A DNA stretch of 57,454 bases from Amphimedon queenslandica (Eukaryota > Porifera > Demospongiae > Haplosclerida > Niphatidae), in contig NW_003546677.1 of NCBI RefSeq assembly GCF_000090795.2, forward strand, positions 12,214 through 69,667. The letters are read 5' to 3'. How positions within the stretch are numbered: the stretch's first letter is position 1; the number at the start of each line of letters is the position of its first letter. The translations under genes and the position numbers were made by a program. The notes under the pieces were generated by a model. That model had not been told where the DNA came from, searched no databases, and saw only the letters and a list, made by a program, of their open reading frames with translations. This document shows, piece by piece, positions 11,701 through 24,300 of this stretch.

Positions 11701-13795
11701 TTCTCCTGCAACTGGTAATAATAATTCTGTAATTCTTGGTCTGTTTTGGCTTTCTCCCTCTCTTGCTCCTCCAACTGAAAATGACATCTTTGGATTTCAG
11801 CCTCCTTCCCTTTTAACTGATCAAAATGATGGTAATATTCTTGCATTTCTCGCTCCTTTTCTTGTAGCCGATGATGGTAATTTTGTATTTCTAGATCTTT
11901 TGCTGCCTTCTCACTCTCCAGCCTCTCCTGTAACTGAAAGCAGATTCTTTGTATTTCTAGTTCCTTTTCTGCCTTATTTTCTTGCAATTGATGGTGATAT
12001 TTCTGATCTTTCTCTTGTAATTCTAGATAATGTTCTGTCTCCTTTTTTTCTATTTTTATTGTTAATTGACGGCTATGATCTTGCTCATTCCTTAATTGTT
12101 GTTTAATAGCTTGTATCTCTAGTTCCTCTTTTAGTGATGTTTTATATTCTGTAAGCTGGTGCCCTTCCCATACTTGTACTTCCTCTTTTTGCTTCTGATA
12201 TTCCAGCCAGTGCGTTCTTCCTAGTTGGAGTTGCTGAAAATACATACTCTGGTACTGTCTATTATTTGATACTGGTATATCCTGTACTATAACTTTTTCT
12301 TTGTTAAAAACTATTAATATAAAGAAAAAATTTAATGCAATAAATCTGTGCAAGCCACATCAAGTATACCAGTACATACCTAAGCTTTTCATCACTGTTA
12401 TATATGGATACTGAACCAGTTCATCGCTAGTAACTTCTCTTCTGGAAACAAATGCTCCTCCAACAGTAATAATCCAAAAACAACGAGGACTAAAAGTGAA
12501 CACTGAGAGGGAATGAGCCCATCTCTTACTAAATGAGTGACCTACCTATTAATAGAAATAATCATTAATAACATTATATGGCTAGATGGCACAACTTGAT
12601 TTAATGAATACCGGTAAATGTAAAAATTCATACTTTTGTCCAAGTTGTCCAAGTGCGTTGAGTAATATCAAACATCCAGCAGTCATCTAATTTATCATTA
12701 TTATTATTCATTCCACCACATATCACCAGTAGAGGGTAGAGTAATTCAGCTACAATAATAGTACCTGCATGAATATATCTACCTATAGGCCATTTGTCAA
12801 TTGCTTCAGGCTTTTTTATACACTGCCAAGACTAAGAGAGCAATTAAAAATAATTTTATTTTAACATACCACAGTGCTGAGTGATAAGTCAATATTTAAT
12901 AAATACAAATCATTGCTAGCAGTGGCCTCAGTTGTATCATCTTGTACGATTCCACCAAACAAAATAGCTTTTGTGTTGCTGATCTTTTCAATTATAAAAC
13001 CATCAGCAGATGGTATACACTGACCAGTGACAGATACATAGTCCCATTTTCCTAAATTATAATACATTTTATGTGATTATTATAGGTTGCTTAAAATAAA
13101 CATTGCAACAGTTTAATCAACTGTCTAATCAAAAATGATAGATCTAAAATAATTCAAAGAATAATATTACCTAATGATAAATTATACATTGAGTGCTCAT
13201 TAGTACGCCATCTTCCACTAGATCTTTCATGCATTGTCTCAATGTATTTATTATGCAGCAGTTGTACAGCTGGTTTAGATCCTATTCCTCCTATCATTAG
13301 CAAGCAATGTACTCCATCATGTTCAAACGATAACATCCCACCAAAGCCTCTCCTCATAACTGGTCTAGTTGCATCAGTTGGTTCTAATTCTCTCCATTGA
13401 AGACTAATGGTATCCAGTCGTGTAATACTGTTGTGAAAGCAGTTGTCATGATTGCAATAGCCACCAAAATAATACAGATGGTCATTTATTGCAGCACAAG
13501 AGTATCCCATGACTCCTAATGGAGAAGTACCAGTAGTTTCTCTAGCAAACCATTGACCAGATGAGGTAGTAAAGTGTTGTATAGTATTAGTAAATTTTCT
13601 CTTCTCTGGACTGTCATGTACTTTAGGCAAACCAGCTTGCTCACCAGCCCACACAAATAGTGCAGAATCACCTACTGTTGCAGCACTATGAAAAAATCTT
13701 GCTTTCAATCCAGGGTAATCTATAAATGATGTCAGCATTGGTTAACAAAATTATTGCTTGAAGCTTTTGCTACCTTTTGGATGCTGTTTCGCCAT
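8739..13795 (-). CDS. Kelch / coiled-coil / ZU5 / CARD-like protein, copy 2
   Basis: Thirteen exons parallel copy 1: 13795-13774, 13719-13171, 13051-12870, 12831-12634, 12545-12380, 12310-10754, 10696-10598, 10532-9870, 9762-9650, 9605-9459, 9413-9239, 9178-9119, 9073-8739. They total 4266 nt (1421 aa) and close in frame. The order is Kelch repeats, a long Glu/Gln/Lys coiled coil, ZU5 (EEYGIRITIPQGAVLPSD), a linking region of unknown fold (exons 9-12) and a C-terminal CARD-like helical domain. The coiled-coil exon encodes about 519 residues against 455 in copy 1; the extra length comes from additional repeats of a unit resembling EIQKCHQQLQEKEQE. There is no signal peptide. It is head to head with the intact Ig receptor at 14179, 383 bp between start codons. 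Its role is inferred as a cytoplasmic signalling scaffold. Confidence 0.85.
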
Positions 13796-14178
13796 TGTTT
13801 AGCAATCACGCACATTCCTTTCTTGGGCGTTGCCCCATTTGTGACCAATTAAAATTGACCAGAAACTCCATACATTTCTAATGAGTTTAATAGCTCAGCC
13901 ATTAATAGAACTAACCCTTTAAAAGGAAATTTGCTGTACTTTATAAAGGCTATTTCTGGCAGTAAAATGAACTCAGTGATTTGATCTAGATCTACATCTA
14001 TGCATGCATGAGTACGTACTCTAGACTCTAAATCAGAGATTGCATGATACCAGCTATCAAATATGCAATTACTGTAATAGATCTAAAAGTTAAGTAGACT
14101 ATTGTATTTCTGTGGTTTGTTTATAGATACAACCTGCTTGAACAGTAAGACGACTATTTACTGGCAATAAGAAGAATC
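13796..14178. promoter_or_regulatory. shared head-to-head promoter interval, unit 2
   Basis: This is the counterpart of 6109-6508, with the same conserved blocks and small indels. It separates the start codons of Kelch/ZU5 copy 2 and receptor copy C. A bidirectional promoter role is inferred. Confidence 0.5.
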
Positions 14179-16098
14179 ATGAAGGATTGCTCTCTTCTTC
14201 TTTTAACTGTAATATTAGTTCTCCAAGGGGCAAGAGGTGTACTGATGGAGGTCTGTAATGGTGTAACAAATATAAATGAATTAGGTAAGTTTATGATCCT
14301 ACATGTAATTGAGTTGCTCTTTGCATAAACATTATATTACTAATAACTTGCTTTGTTCACTTTGTTGCTTTGCTTTGTTTGAATTAGAATGCTTAAAAGA
14401 TTTATTGCAGTAATAATACATTATTTGTTTCATTTACAGTTAGTCAATACAGCCTTGAAGTGAGTACCAGTTTCTCTAGTGATGGAAGTTCCTTATCACT
14501 CAACTGTACTATCAATAATGGAGCAGCTAACTTACAGCCTGGACAAGAGTTAGTATGGACTGAAGGAGGAATAGAGATACAAGAAGGGACTATAAGATAT
14601 TCAGTACATCAGAGTACTACCAGCTCTCTATTGACAGTTAATATAACTCATGGACTACACTATGGTGAATATGATTGCCAGTGTCACAATAGGCACAATT
14701 ATACACACAATTCCCTCAGTAAACTAATAGCTAGTGGTTCATTCACCCAACACTGCAGTGACAAATACTCAATAACAGCAGCACCACAAACAAGTGAGGT
14801 GTTATCATTGTAATATTATATGTCCTTTCATCTTTCTGTAGGTCCAGCTCCAATCATTACCACACATAACGTATCCAGTCCTGGTCAAACTGTTAGTATC
14901 ACATGTAACCAGTCTTTGGCAGTACTGGTTAAAGAACACAGTAATGGCTCATTGATAGAGACCATTAACAATATTACTGTCTCATCTCCTAATGATCAAG
15001 GGAAGTTTGGATGCATTCTGAATGATACAATACTAGAGATACACTATGTCACTATTGAAGGTAGACTACACCTTAACTTATAATGTATAATTGTACTTTT
15101 TAGGCTATGAGCCTATTTGGTTTATATTTCCACCTTTACTTCAAACAACTGTTCTTCCTTTTTCTGTTGGAATAAATCCTCCAACCCTGTGTGCTGTATA
15201 TTCTCCACTACCACTGGAAGCATTTCAAATACTCTTTAAAGCTGGCAATACTTGTGTCGGAAATTTTCGAAGCATCTACAGCACTAGTGGTCCCCTAGGG
15301 AAGGACCTGTGGAGAATTAATATAGTACCTTATAAAGGGAACGATGTCATTGTTAAATCTTTGGATCTTTATTGCAGAGCTCGTACTGTATGGGAGACTG
15401 TAACAAGTGAAAGATACAAAGTTGACTTTGAAACTGAAGGTTATACTCATGTGTATTACTATTGTTATTATTATGATTTATTATTTCTATTAGGTTCAGA
15501 TTTGATTCCTTCAGTTTGTGTTACTACATCTCTAACTCCAGCCTCTCCAGCACTTGAAGGCTCTACAGTTACAATAACTTGTCACATACAATACGACATA
15601 TCAGTTGATATTAATGTTAGCATATTGAGGAATACAAACGAGGTACTTACCAGTTCTTCATTGCAAGGACACAATCATTCATATGTCATTAAAAGTGTGA
15701 AAGAGAAAGATGAAGGAAACTACACATGCAAAGTGACAGTGATTGCTACCACTCTCAGTGACAGCATTGATTTACAAGTCATTCCTGCACAGACCTCAAG
15801 CAGTAGCAGCAGATCACAAACTCTTTCCCTAACTCCTTCACCCTCTCCTTTCATAAGCATTGACAATACACCAGTCCCTACACCTACAGACAATGTGGAG
15901 GCTACTCTATCTTCCAATGCAGTAACAGTTGCTGCAGTTGCTTCAGTTTTAAGTAGTCTGGCTCTATTACTATTTCTAGCTTTATCGTTGTCATTTGGTT
16001 GCATTGTAAGAAAAGGATGCAAGGAAAATGATACTGAAGAAAGTAGAGCAAGAGCTTCTTCACGAGACATGCAAAACAATCATTACATATTGAGTTGA
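14179..16098 (+). CDS. Ig-domain type I membrane receptor, copy C (intact)
   Basis: Five exons, 14179-14284, 14440-14793, 14842-15060, 15104-15439 and 15494-16098, total 1620 nt (539 aa). All introns are phase 1, typical of extracellular domain exons. Residues 1-20 are a signal peptide. Ig1 has Cys58, Trp75 and Cys115. Exon 3 (154-226) is a short Ig-like domain with two cysteines. Exon 4 (227-338) is a domain I do not recognise, with conserved cysteines and a YKVDFE end. Ig3 has Cys368 and Cys417 in a DEGNYTC motif. A Ser/Thr/Pro stalk, a membrane helix (about 484-510) and a 29-residue tail with no ITIM/ITAM-like tyrosine motif follow. The ligand is unknown; it probably works in cell-surface recognition. 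Of the three copies it is the only one without a frameshift. Confidence 0.88.
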
Positions 16099-16279
16099 TA
16101 TAATGATTTATTTAGAAGCGAAAGTTTCAAATCCACTGACTTTGATGCCAAATTTTAGGTCACTGTTGTCACACTTTTAGGTGAAAATTATGTTATTGAA
16201 TGTTGCGTGGGTGTAGATTTGGGTGGTACAATTATGTGGTTGCATTGGCATCCTGACATCCTCTCACTAATAAGGAAAG

Positions 16280-18197
16280 ATGGAGACTCTCTCGCCATTA
16301 GAATTAAAGGATTTTGTAGAGGAGAGAAAACCGTCCTTACTAGAGAAGGAGAAAAGAACCCTTCAATGCTGCTCTACTTCACCAAAATCAATCGCCTACA
16401 AGAACTTATTAGGCGTTTCTATATCCTACTGGATCATATTCGGGGCCTATTTGGCTGTAATTGGACTACAGAGCAGCCTAAACGAAGAAATAGGACTAGC
16501 ATCTTTGAGTATACTCTATGCTACCTTTCTATTATCAGGACTCTACACGTCAGCCGTGTTACAAATATTTGGTACTAAGATAACTTTGGTAGCATGCTAC
16601 ATAGTAATGTTACTGTACACTCTATCAAATTATTATCCTAACTGGTACACACTGATCACAGGATCTGTTCTATTTGGATTAGCATTTGGACCAATTTGGG
16701 CATCTCTAAGCATACATGTAGCAACTGTAGCGAGGCAATATGCAAGCTCGATTAACAAAAATCCGGCTCACTTCATTTCTCTGTTCATAGGAATAAACAC
16801 AATGTTCTATAAGCTTGGTTATGTACCAGCCAACATTGCTTCCTCTGCTATATTACTGCTAAGAAGCAGTAGAAGTGATGATGGTTATACTGATAACAGC
16901 ACCAATGGGATTTGTAATAACACCGATGCAAGCGATATCAGTGATGAATCTCTTTATATCATTTTATCTGTTGATGTCTTTTTTGATCTACTGGCTATTT
17001 TGATTCTTATTGTCTTTGTCGATCATCTTGGTGCTACGGCTAGGCTTGATTCAGTCGGTAAAACTCTATCTTTATACGTCAAGAAACCTTTCCTGGCAAC
17101 GTTGAAGATGTTCACAGAGTGGAAGATGCTGTTGGTGTTGCCAATGATGACCTTTGATGGCTTTGTGATATCATTTGCACTAGGATCATTTGCAAGAGTA
17201 AGTTTAATAAAATTAATATTATTATACACATAGAGGTAGCATTAGGTCATTTTGTTGGAGTAAAATAAAAGCAGGTTACCATATAATGGAAAAAAATATT
17301 AATATGTAATTAGAAAAAAATGAGACAAAAATATTATCATTAATTATTATTATTATTATTATTAGTTTTATGTGTCCGACTGTATTGGTGTTCAGTGGGT
17401 TGGACTAACACAAATGGCCTTTGGTGTATTCAGTGCTCTATCTGCCGTTATTAATGGTCGTCTTGTCAAGATTGTTCCTCAGTATGTGATGTTGTATAGC
17501 ACAATATTACTTAATATAGGACTCATTGTGTTTTTCTTATTTTGGGAGAGAGTGCCCAGTTTACCGGCAGTTTTTCTGGGAATGATTGTATGGGGAACGT
17601 GTGATGGAATCTGGAACTCTGTACCTCCAAGTGAGTGTATGCACTGTACATTGTTTAGGTAGCAGTCGTCATGCATCATGTGTATTTAATCAAAAATAAA
17701 AAGGAGAGAATTCTCCATTTTATTACATTTCCTGATGCATATACATTTACTTTTGTTTTACAGCAAGTTTGAGCTGATTCCATCATTCCAATCAAAATTA
17801 GATTTTTTACAAATTTTTTAAGTTCCTCAATAATTGGGCGCTATAATAGTACAGGATGTTTTGTCAAAAATGGCCAGGAGAAAATACTTTATTTTTGTTA
17901 TACTTTCATTAAGCATATTTACATTCACAAAGTATACTATAAATATTATTTATATTACTATCTGTAGGTCTAACTGGTTCATTGTTTCCTCATAAACAGG
18001 AAGCTGCCTTCAGTGCACTGAGAATGGGGCTTGGTGTTGGTTTTATCATTGGGTTTGTGTCAGCTTTGTTCCTAAACATTGAAGTTCAGTATTACATTGG
18101 GATAGCATTTTTATTACTCATCATAATCACTGCATCAATTCTGTTCTTCACTACTCAGACAAAAGAGCAACTGTGCCCATGTTGTGTATCAAAATAA
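16280..18197 (+). CDS. UNC93-like multipass membrane protein (MFS fold)
   Basis: Three exons, 16280-17197, 17366-17630 and 17968-18197, total 1413 nt (470 aa) with consensus splice sites. The protein has about 11-12 hydrophobic segments. Family signatures of UNC93A/UNC93B-like proteins are visible: QSSLNEEIGLASLSILYA after the first helix, YTLITGSVLFGLAFGPIWAS, and FYVSDCIGVQWVGL after the central loop. A hydrophilic loop with several N-glycosylation sites (NSTNG, CNNTD) lies near residues 205-225. UNC93 relatives act as ion-channel regulators or Toll-receptor trafficking chaperones; which role applies here cannot be read from sequence. It is tail to tail with the synthetase gene 195 bp away. 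Intron 2 contains a decayed member of the satellite family seen at 21.1-22.2 kb. Confidence 0.85.
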
Positions 18198-18391
18198 TTC
18201 AACTTATCATTACAGTTTTAATCAGGTTTTATCATAATTATTATTAAGTTATTTATTATAATTTTGCATTTGCATCAGTTTAATAAACACAATCATTATT
18301 ATGCTAGCTAATCTACCATAGTTACAATCTCACTACAAATTAATTTTAAAAGTTAACTTATATAATCTAAGGAGCACTTTTGTCCTCAAGT

Positions 18392-21300
18392 TTATTGAGA
18401 ATACATATCATCGATCACTTCAGAATACTTGGACATGACATAGAAACGTTTTAGCTTCAGGGTTGGTCCTATAAAAGAATGATCAATTATTATTATCACA
18501 AATTCAAATTAATATTTGCACATCATCGGCTTCTTACCAAGCTCTCCTCCTGGTATACTGAGATCATTCTTCAATATGACAAACTTCTGAACCTATTTAA
18601 ATTCCATAAAATTATTACGATCCTCTCATCTATTCTGTTCTGCTTTCACATATTCACACTTCTTGCCTCAAAAAGCAAGCTTAAATGTGCTCCTTACAAT
18701 TTCTCACTCTCTCTTTCACCTTTTGAGCACTGGAAATAGCTGATTCATTAGCTTTATCAATGGCTGATTGTATAGCAGAATAAACTGCACTGTCTTTTGT
18801 CTCCAGTACTTGAGATACAGTAGTAGCAGATGAGCCTAGACCAACAAACTGTTTCACAACATCATCAAGTAATTTATCAGTTGGTGCTCCTGTATTAGGA
18901 TCAATATTAACCTGTAGGAAATGTTGATTGTGATACAGTGTAGAATATCATTGAATGAAGAATAGAATTGTTACATGCAAAACGGCTGCAATAAAATAAC
19001 AATTTTTCCAAAAATAGCTCAAAGTTTTATTACGTTTTCTTATTATGATGAGCTATGCTGTCTAGAAAGTTAAAGTCAATTCTGGTTTTTTTTAAATATG
19101 CAATTTAAACAAAATAGTCGACTGTTCTGAGAAAATGATTTGTTTATGCTTACCTTTAGTGTTATCAGGCAAGAAATAAATTTTCTTTTATCTCCAATGA
19201 GAACGGCATTACTGATGAAAGGTGCATGCTTTTTAATGCGGTCTTCTATTGGTACAGGAGCAATGTTCTCCCCTCCAGCAGTTATGATCAATTCTATAAA
19301 GGAATTTATTTAACATGCAAAATCTAAAAGTTGTAATATTTATCAAAATCGTCACTATAAACATCATCATCTTGCTGGTATAGTTTAAACGTATGCAAAT
19401 TTACATAATAAAACATAATACATGTAAGAATAGCATTGATACCTTTGATTCTACCAGTTATATAAAAGAAACCTTCCTATATTAGTAAGAAAAAATAATT
19501 ATATTATAATTCTTTATTGCCCATTTTACCTCATCCGTTCTTCCAATGTCTCCACTGTGGACCCATCCATCATTATCAATTGTTTCTTTAGTTTTGTCCA
19601 ATTTATTCAAGTAGCCTCTCATAATGTGACGCCCACGTATTAAAATCTAATTAGACAATATGCAATAAAAATCCCTAGCTAAAATAAAGTGAAACTGCCC
19701 ACAAACATGCCATTCAGAATACATTGGAAATTATACTAATTGTGCTACAAAAAATAATAGCACAAATTTGAACCAAATTGACTTATTATGATATACTTAC
19801 CGTATAGACGGAAAATTTTGCGGCAATTTAATTTTGCGTTTTTAATAAATTTTGAATGTTTTTTATTTTTGCGAATTAAAATTATGCAATTTGGCCACGT
19901 TGTCTTCACCATGCCTACACGCATACACATGGTACGATACACGATGCTAATGATACACGTCCACGCCCATCGAGCCCACGTGATTTTAATTTTACGGTTT
20001 TAAATTATGCGTTTATTTTTAAAACGCAAAGCGCAAAATTAAATTCCCCGCAAAATTTTCCGTCTATACGGTATACTTACTTCACCCTCTCCAGTCTTTG
20101 GATCTGGTTTGTCTATTTTAACTTCAGTCCCAATATAAGGTTTCCCAATGCTTCCAGTTCTCAATTCATTGAGTGTGGTTGTTGTTCCAGGACCAGTCAG
20201 CTCACTCATACCTACAGTAGTAGAGTACATCAAACAATTTATTAACAACAAGTACATGTAATATGCAAAGGCCCTTTGCCATATTTACATGTACAGTGTA
20301 GCCTTTAGATAATGGACACTTATGGAGGAAAGTGTCTCTGTTATACAGAGGTGTCCTTTATGTGGAAGTTATTTTATACAGTAAGGAATGTAATTGGTAC
20401 ACTAGGTGCTGTCTGTTAAATGGAGGTGCACGCTATAGAGAGTGTCTAATAAGAGAGGCTATATACTGTACTAATAATGCTACTATTCTCTTACCCCAAA
20501 CTTCTAAAATTGGTATTCCCAATTTATTGAAGAACTGAAGTACTTCAATAGAGATCGGAGCAGCTGCAGTGATGTTAGCTTTTGACCTGCTAAGACCAAT
20601 TCCAGCTAAAACCTATTGATAATCAAATAATGAAAATGTAAAAGTTACTATCATTTAGTTCATTATACATGTATTAGGGTCATTTCAAGGAGCAATGAAT
20701 TCTGTTAGAAAATTGCTACATAGCATAGTTATCTTCTTAGTTCAATAATGATAGATCTCACGAAAAAAGCTTATGAATGATACAAAATTTTGAGTTTCTT
20801 GAAATTACAATTCAATTTACATGTATATAGTACAGTAATCTTTTTAAAGCTCTTGCAAAAATTATTTTAATCCTATTCATACTTCTATAAGTTTATTCTA
20901 TGAACTGAAGTTGCTAGTTGCTATATTTTAAATTAAGAATTGATAGATTACTTTAGCTTGAACAGCTTTCATCATCTCAGGTGTGGGTGGGGGCCCACTG
21001 CCTGGAGGAGGTAGCATTCCTTTGATGGCTTCCATGAACTTCTCCCAAACTCTGTGGGAATAATAATAATAATAATAATAATAATATAGCATCAGTAATT
21101 TATTATCAGAAAATGTAATAAAAATTTAGGATGATTTCGGAGCCATTTTTTGGAAAAAGCCATGGGCTATAGCCTTGGGTATTCTTTGGAATTTTGGTGT
21201 TTCCTTAAAATGGTCATAACTTGAAAAATTGAAGTCGGAATCACCTCAAACTTTCTACGTAGCATAAGGACATCAATATGTATCAGAAAATGTAATAAAA

Positions 21301-24300
21301 ATTTGAGGTGATTTCGGAGCCATTTTTTGGAAAAAACCATGGGCTATAGCCTTGGGTATTTTTCAGAATTTCGGCGTTTTCTTAAAATGGCCGTAACTTG
21401 AAAAATTAAAGGCGGAATCAGCTCAAACTTTCTACACAGCATAAGGACATCAATATGTATCAGAAAATGTAATAAAAATTTGGGGTGATTTCGGAGCCAT
21501 TTTTTGAAAAAACCATGGGCTATAGCCTTAGGTATTTTTTGGAATTTTGGCGTTTTCTTAAAATAGCCATAACTTGAAAAATTGAAGGCAGAATCAGCTC
21601 AAACTTTCTACATAGCATAAGGACATTAATATGCATCAGAAAATGTAATAAAGATTTGGGGTGATTTTTAAGCTATTTTTTGGAAAAAACCATGGGCTAT
21701 AGCCTTGGGTATTTTTTGGAATTTTGGCGTTTTCTTAAAATAGCTGTAACTTGAAAAATTGAAGGCGGAATCAGCTCAAACTTTCTACATAGCATAAGGA
21801 CATCAATATGTATCAAAAAATGTAATAAAAATTTGGAGTGATTTTTTAGCCATTTTTTGAAAAAACCATGGGCTATAGCCTTGGGTATTTTTTGGAATTT
21901 TGGCATTTTCTTAAAATGGCCATAACTTGAAAGACTGAAGTCGGAATCGGCTCAAACTTTTTACACAGCATGAGGACATCAATATGTATCAGAAAATGTA
22001 ATAAAAATTTGGGGTGATTTTGGAGCCATTTTTTGGAAAAATCCATGGGCTATAGCCTTGGGTATTTTTTGGAATTTCGATGTTTTTTTTAAATGGCTGT
22101 AACTTGAAAAATTGAAGGCAGAATCAGCTCAAACTTTCTACACAGCATAAGGACATCAATATGTATCAGAAAATGTAATAAAAATTTGGGGTGATTTCAG
22201 AGCCATTTTTTAGAAAAAACCATGGGCTATAATTTATCAGCCTATTATTTTTAAGCATACCTTGGCACTCCTAGGAATGCATGTGGCTGTACTTCACGCA
22301 AAGTAACAGCTAAGCTTCCCTATAAAATATAACAATAAGATAATTATGATTTGGGCAGAAGCAAACCTTTTGAAAAATACTACAAGAAGTAAAATACGTA
22401 TGTACATGTACAGTATAACCTCTAGAAGGTGTCTCTGTTATACAGAGGTGTCCTTTATGTGGAGGTTATTTTATACAGTAAGGAATGTAATTGGTACACT
22501 ACATGTACGTGCTGTCCGTTAAATGGAGGTGTATGCTATAGAGAGTGTCCGTTATATGAGTTTTGTTACTATTAAAAGTACAATCAAACCTTTAGTGCAT
22601 CAGGTTGAGCAAAATAAGTAGTAGATCCTTTATTGATAGGAACAAAAAGATCAACACACAATCCAGCAATATGACTCAATGGAAGATATGATACTACACA
22701 GTCACCTGGTCCCAGAATATTCATAGTAGCATCAATGGTTTTAGCAGCAAACGTAACCTATTGATATCATGTGACTATATGGTCATGTGACTGGTGCTTA
22801 CGTTGTCATGGGTCAGCATAACTCCCTTTGGTTCTCCTGTGGTACCAGACTAGAAAAAATATTATATTAAATAAGTTAAGTACATTATTTTATTAAGGAC
22901 ACCATTGGGCCCACACTACCTGTCCTTAATACATGTACAGTGTAGCCTCTTTATTAAGGACACCATTTGGCCCACACTACCTGTCCTTAATACATGTACA
23001 GTGTAGCCTCTTTATCAAGGACACCATTTTTGGCCCACACTACCTGTCCTTAATACATGTACAGTGTAGCTTCTTTATTAAGGACACCATTTGGCCCACA
23101 CTACCTGTCCTTAATACATGTACAGTGTAGCCTCTTTATTAAGGACACCATTGGGCCCACACTACCTGTCCTTAATACATGTACAGTGTAGCCTCTTTAT
23201 TAAGGACACCATTTGGCCCACACTACCTGTCCTTAATACATGTACAGTGTAGCCTCTTTATTAAGGACACCATTTGGCCCACACTACCTGTCCTTAATAC
23301 ATGTACAGTGTAGCCTCTTTATTAAGGACACTATTTGCCCACACTACCTGTCCTTAATACAGAGGTGTCCTCATTTCAGAGGTACTTTTGTATAAGTTTG
23401 TACCAATTGCATGGGACATTACAAAATGCATGTCCTCATGATAAGGTGTCCTTCTTATAAAAGTGTTTAAGCTTATGTCAGCTAATGCTATCATAAAAGC
23501 TACTCACTGTGTAGACAAGAAAAGCACAAGTTGATGGTCTTTGTGCTGATATCATATCCTCAATGACTTGATCATCAGTATCATCACCTAGCTTCATAAA
23601 ACTATCCCACTAAGAAATAAATAAGAACATGAAAATTGAGTAGAAAGCAATACTAATAAGAGAAATAGAAAGATATTATGCACAGAATAAAAAAATTGAT
23701 AGAAATAAAGAGATTGTATGACTATATTGTTCTTCATTCACCTCATAAACATTCTCAAGTGATGTGTCAGACAGTTTCCCCTTGTACTGTACAATAGCTT
23801 TCAAATGAGGCAAATCTTTACGAATCTGCAATGCAATAAAATATAAGTGAGTGAACATTTTTTATCAGTGTATGATGCTTGAAAATGCATTAATTCTCTC
23901 AAAACTGTCCCTCCCATCTGATGTTATCTAAATTGACTATCAAAGCAATATCACTACAGTAGAACCTCTTTGGACACATTTAAAGACAAAGAAGAAAGTG
24001 TCTCTGTTATACAGAGGTGTCCTTTATGTGGAGGTTATTTTATACAGTAAGGAATGTAATTGGTACACTAGGTGCTGTCCATTATGCTATTAGGAGAGGC
24101 TATAATGTAATCTCTCCTTTTCTCACTCCAACTCCTCTCTCTTTTGTACCTTTAGGAACTTCTGTAGTTGCATGTCATTCTCAACAATTACAACATTAGC
24201 TTTGGAATCATTAGCAATGTACTGGCAAGTCTCAGCATTGTTAGTAGCATAAATACCAGATACCAGACCACTGGAATAAGTAAATAAAGAGACACATGTA

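Noticed and set aside
10934..12106. Long plus-strand open frames opposite the coiled-coil exons (also 3071-3592)
   Set aside because: They are shadows of the Glu/Lys-rich codons on the minus strand and give Phe/Leu/Ser-rich products with no homology or splice logic.
16207..16578. Plus-strand frame overlapping the UNC93-like start
   Set aside because: It is out of frame with the recognisable UNC93 coding sequence and ends within it.
22889..23370. Regularly spaced repeat array resembling a CRISPR
   Set aside because: The units are contiguous 61-bp tandem copies without unique spacers, in an intron of an animal gene.
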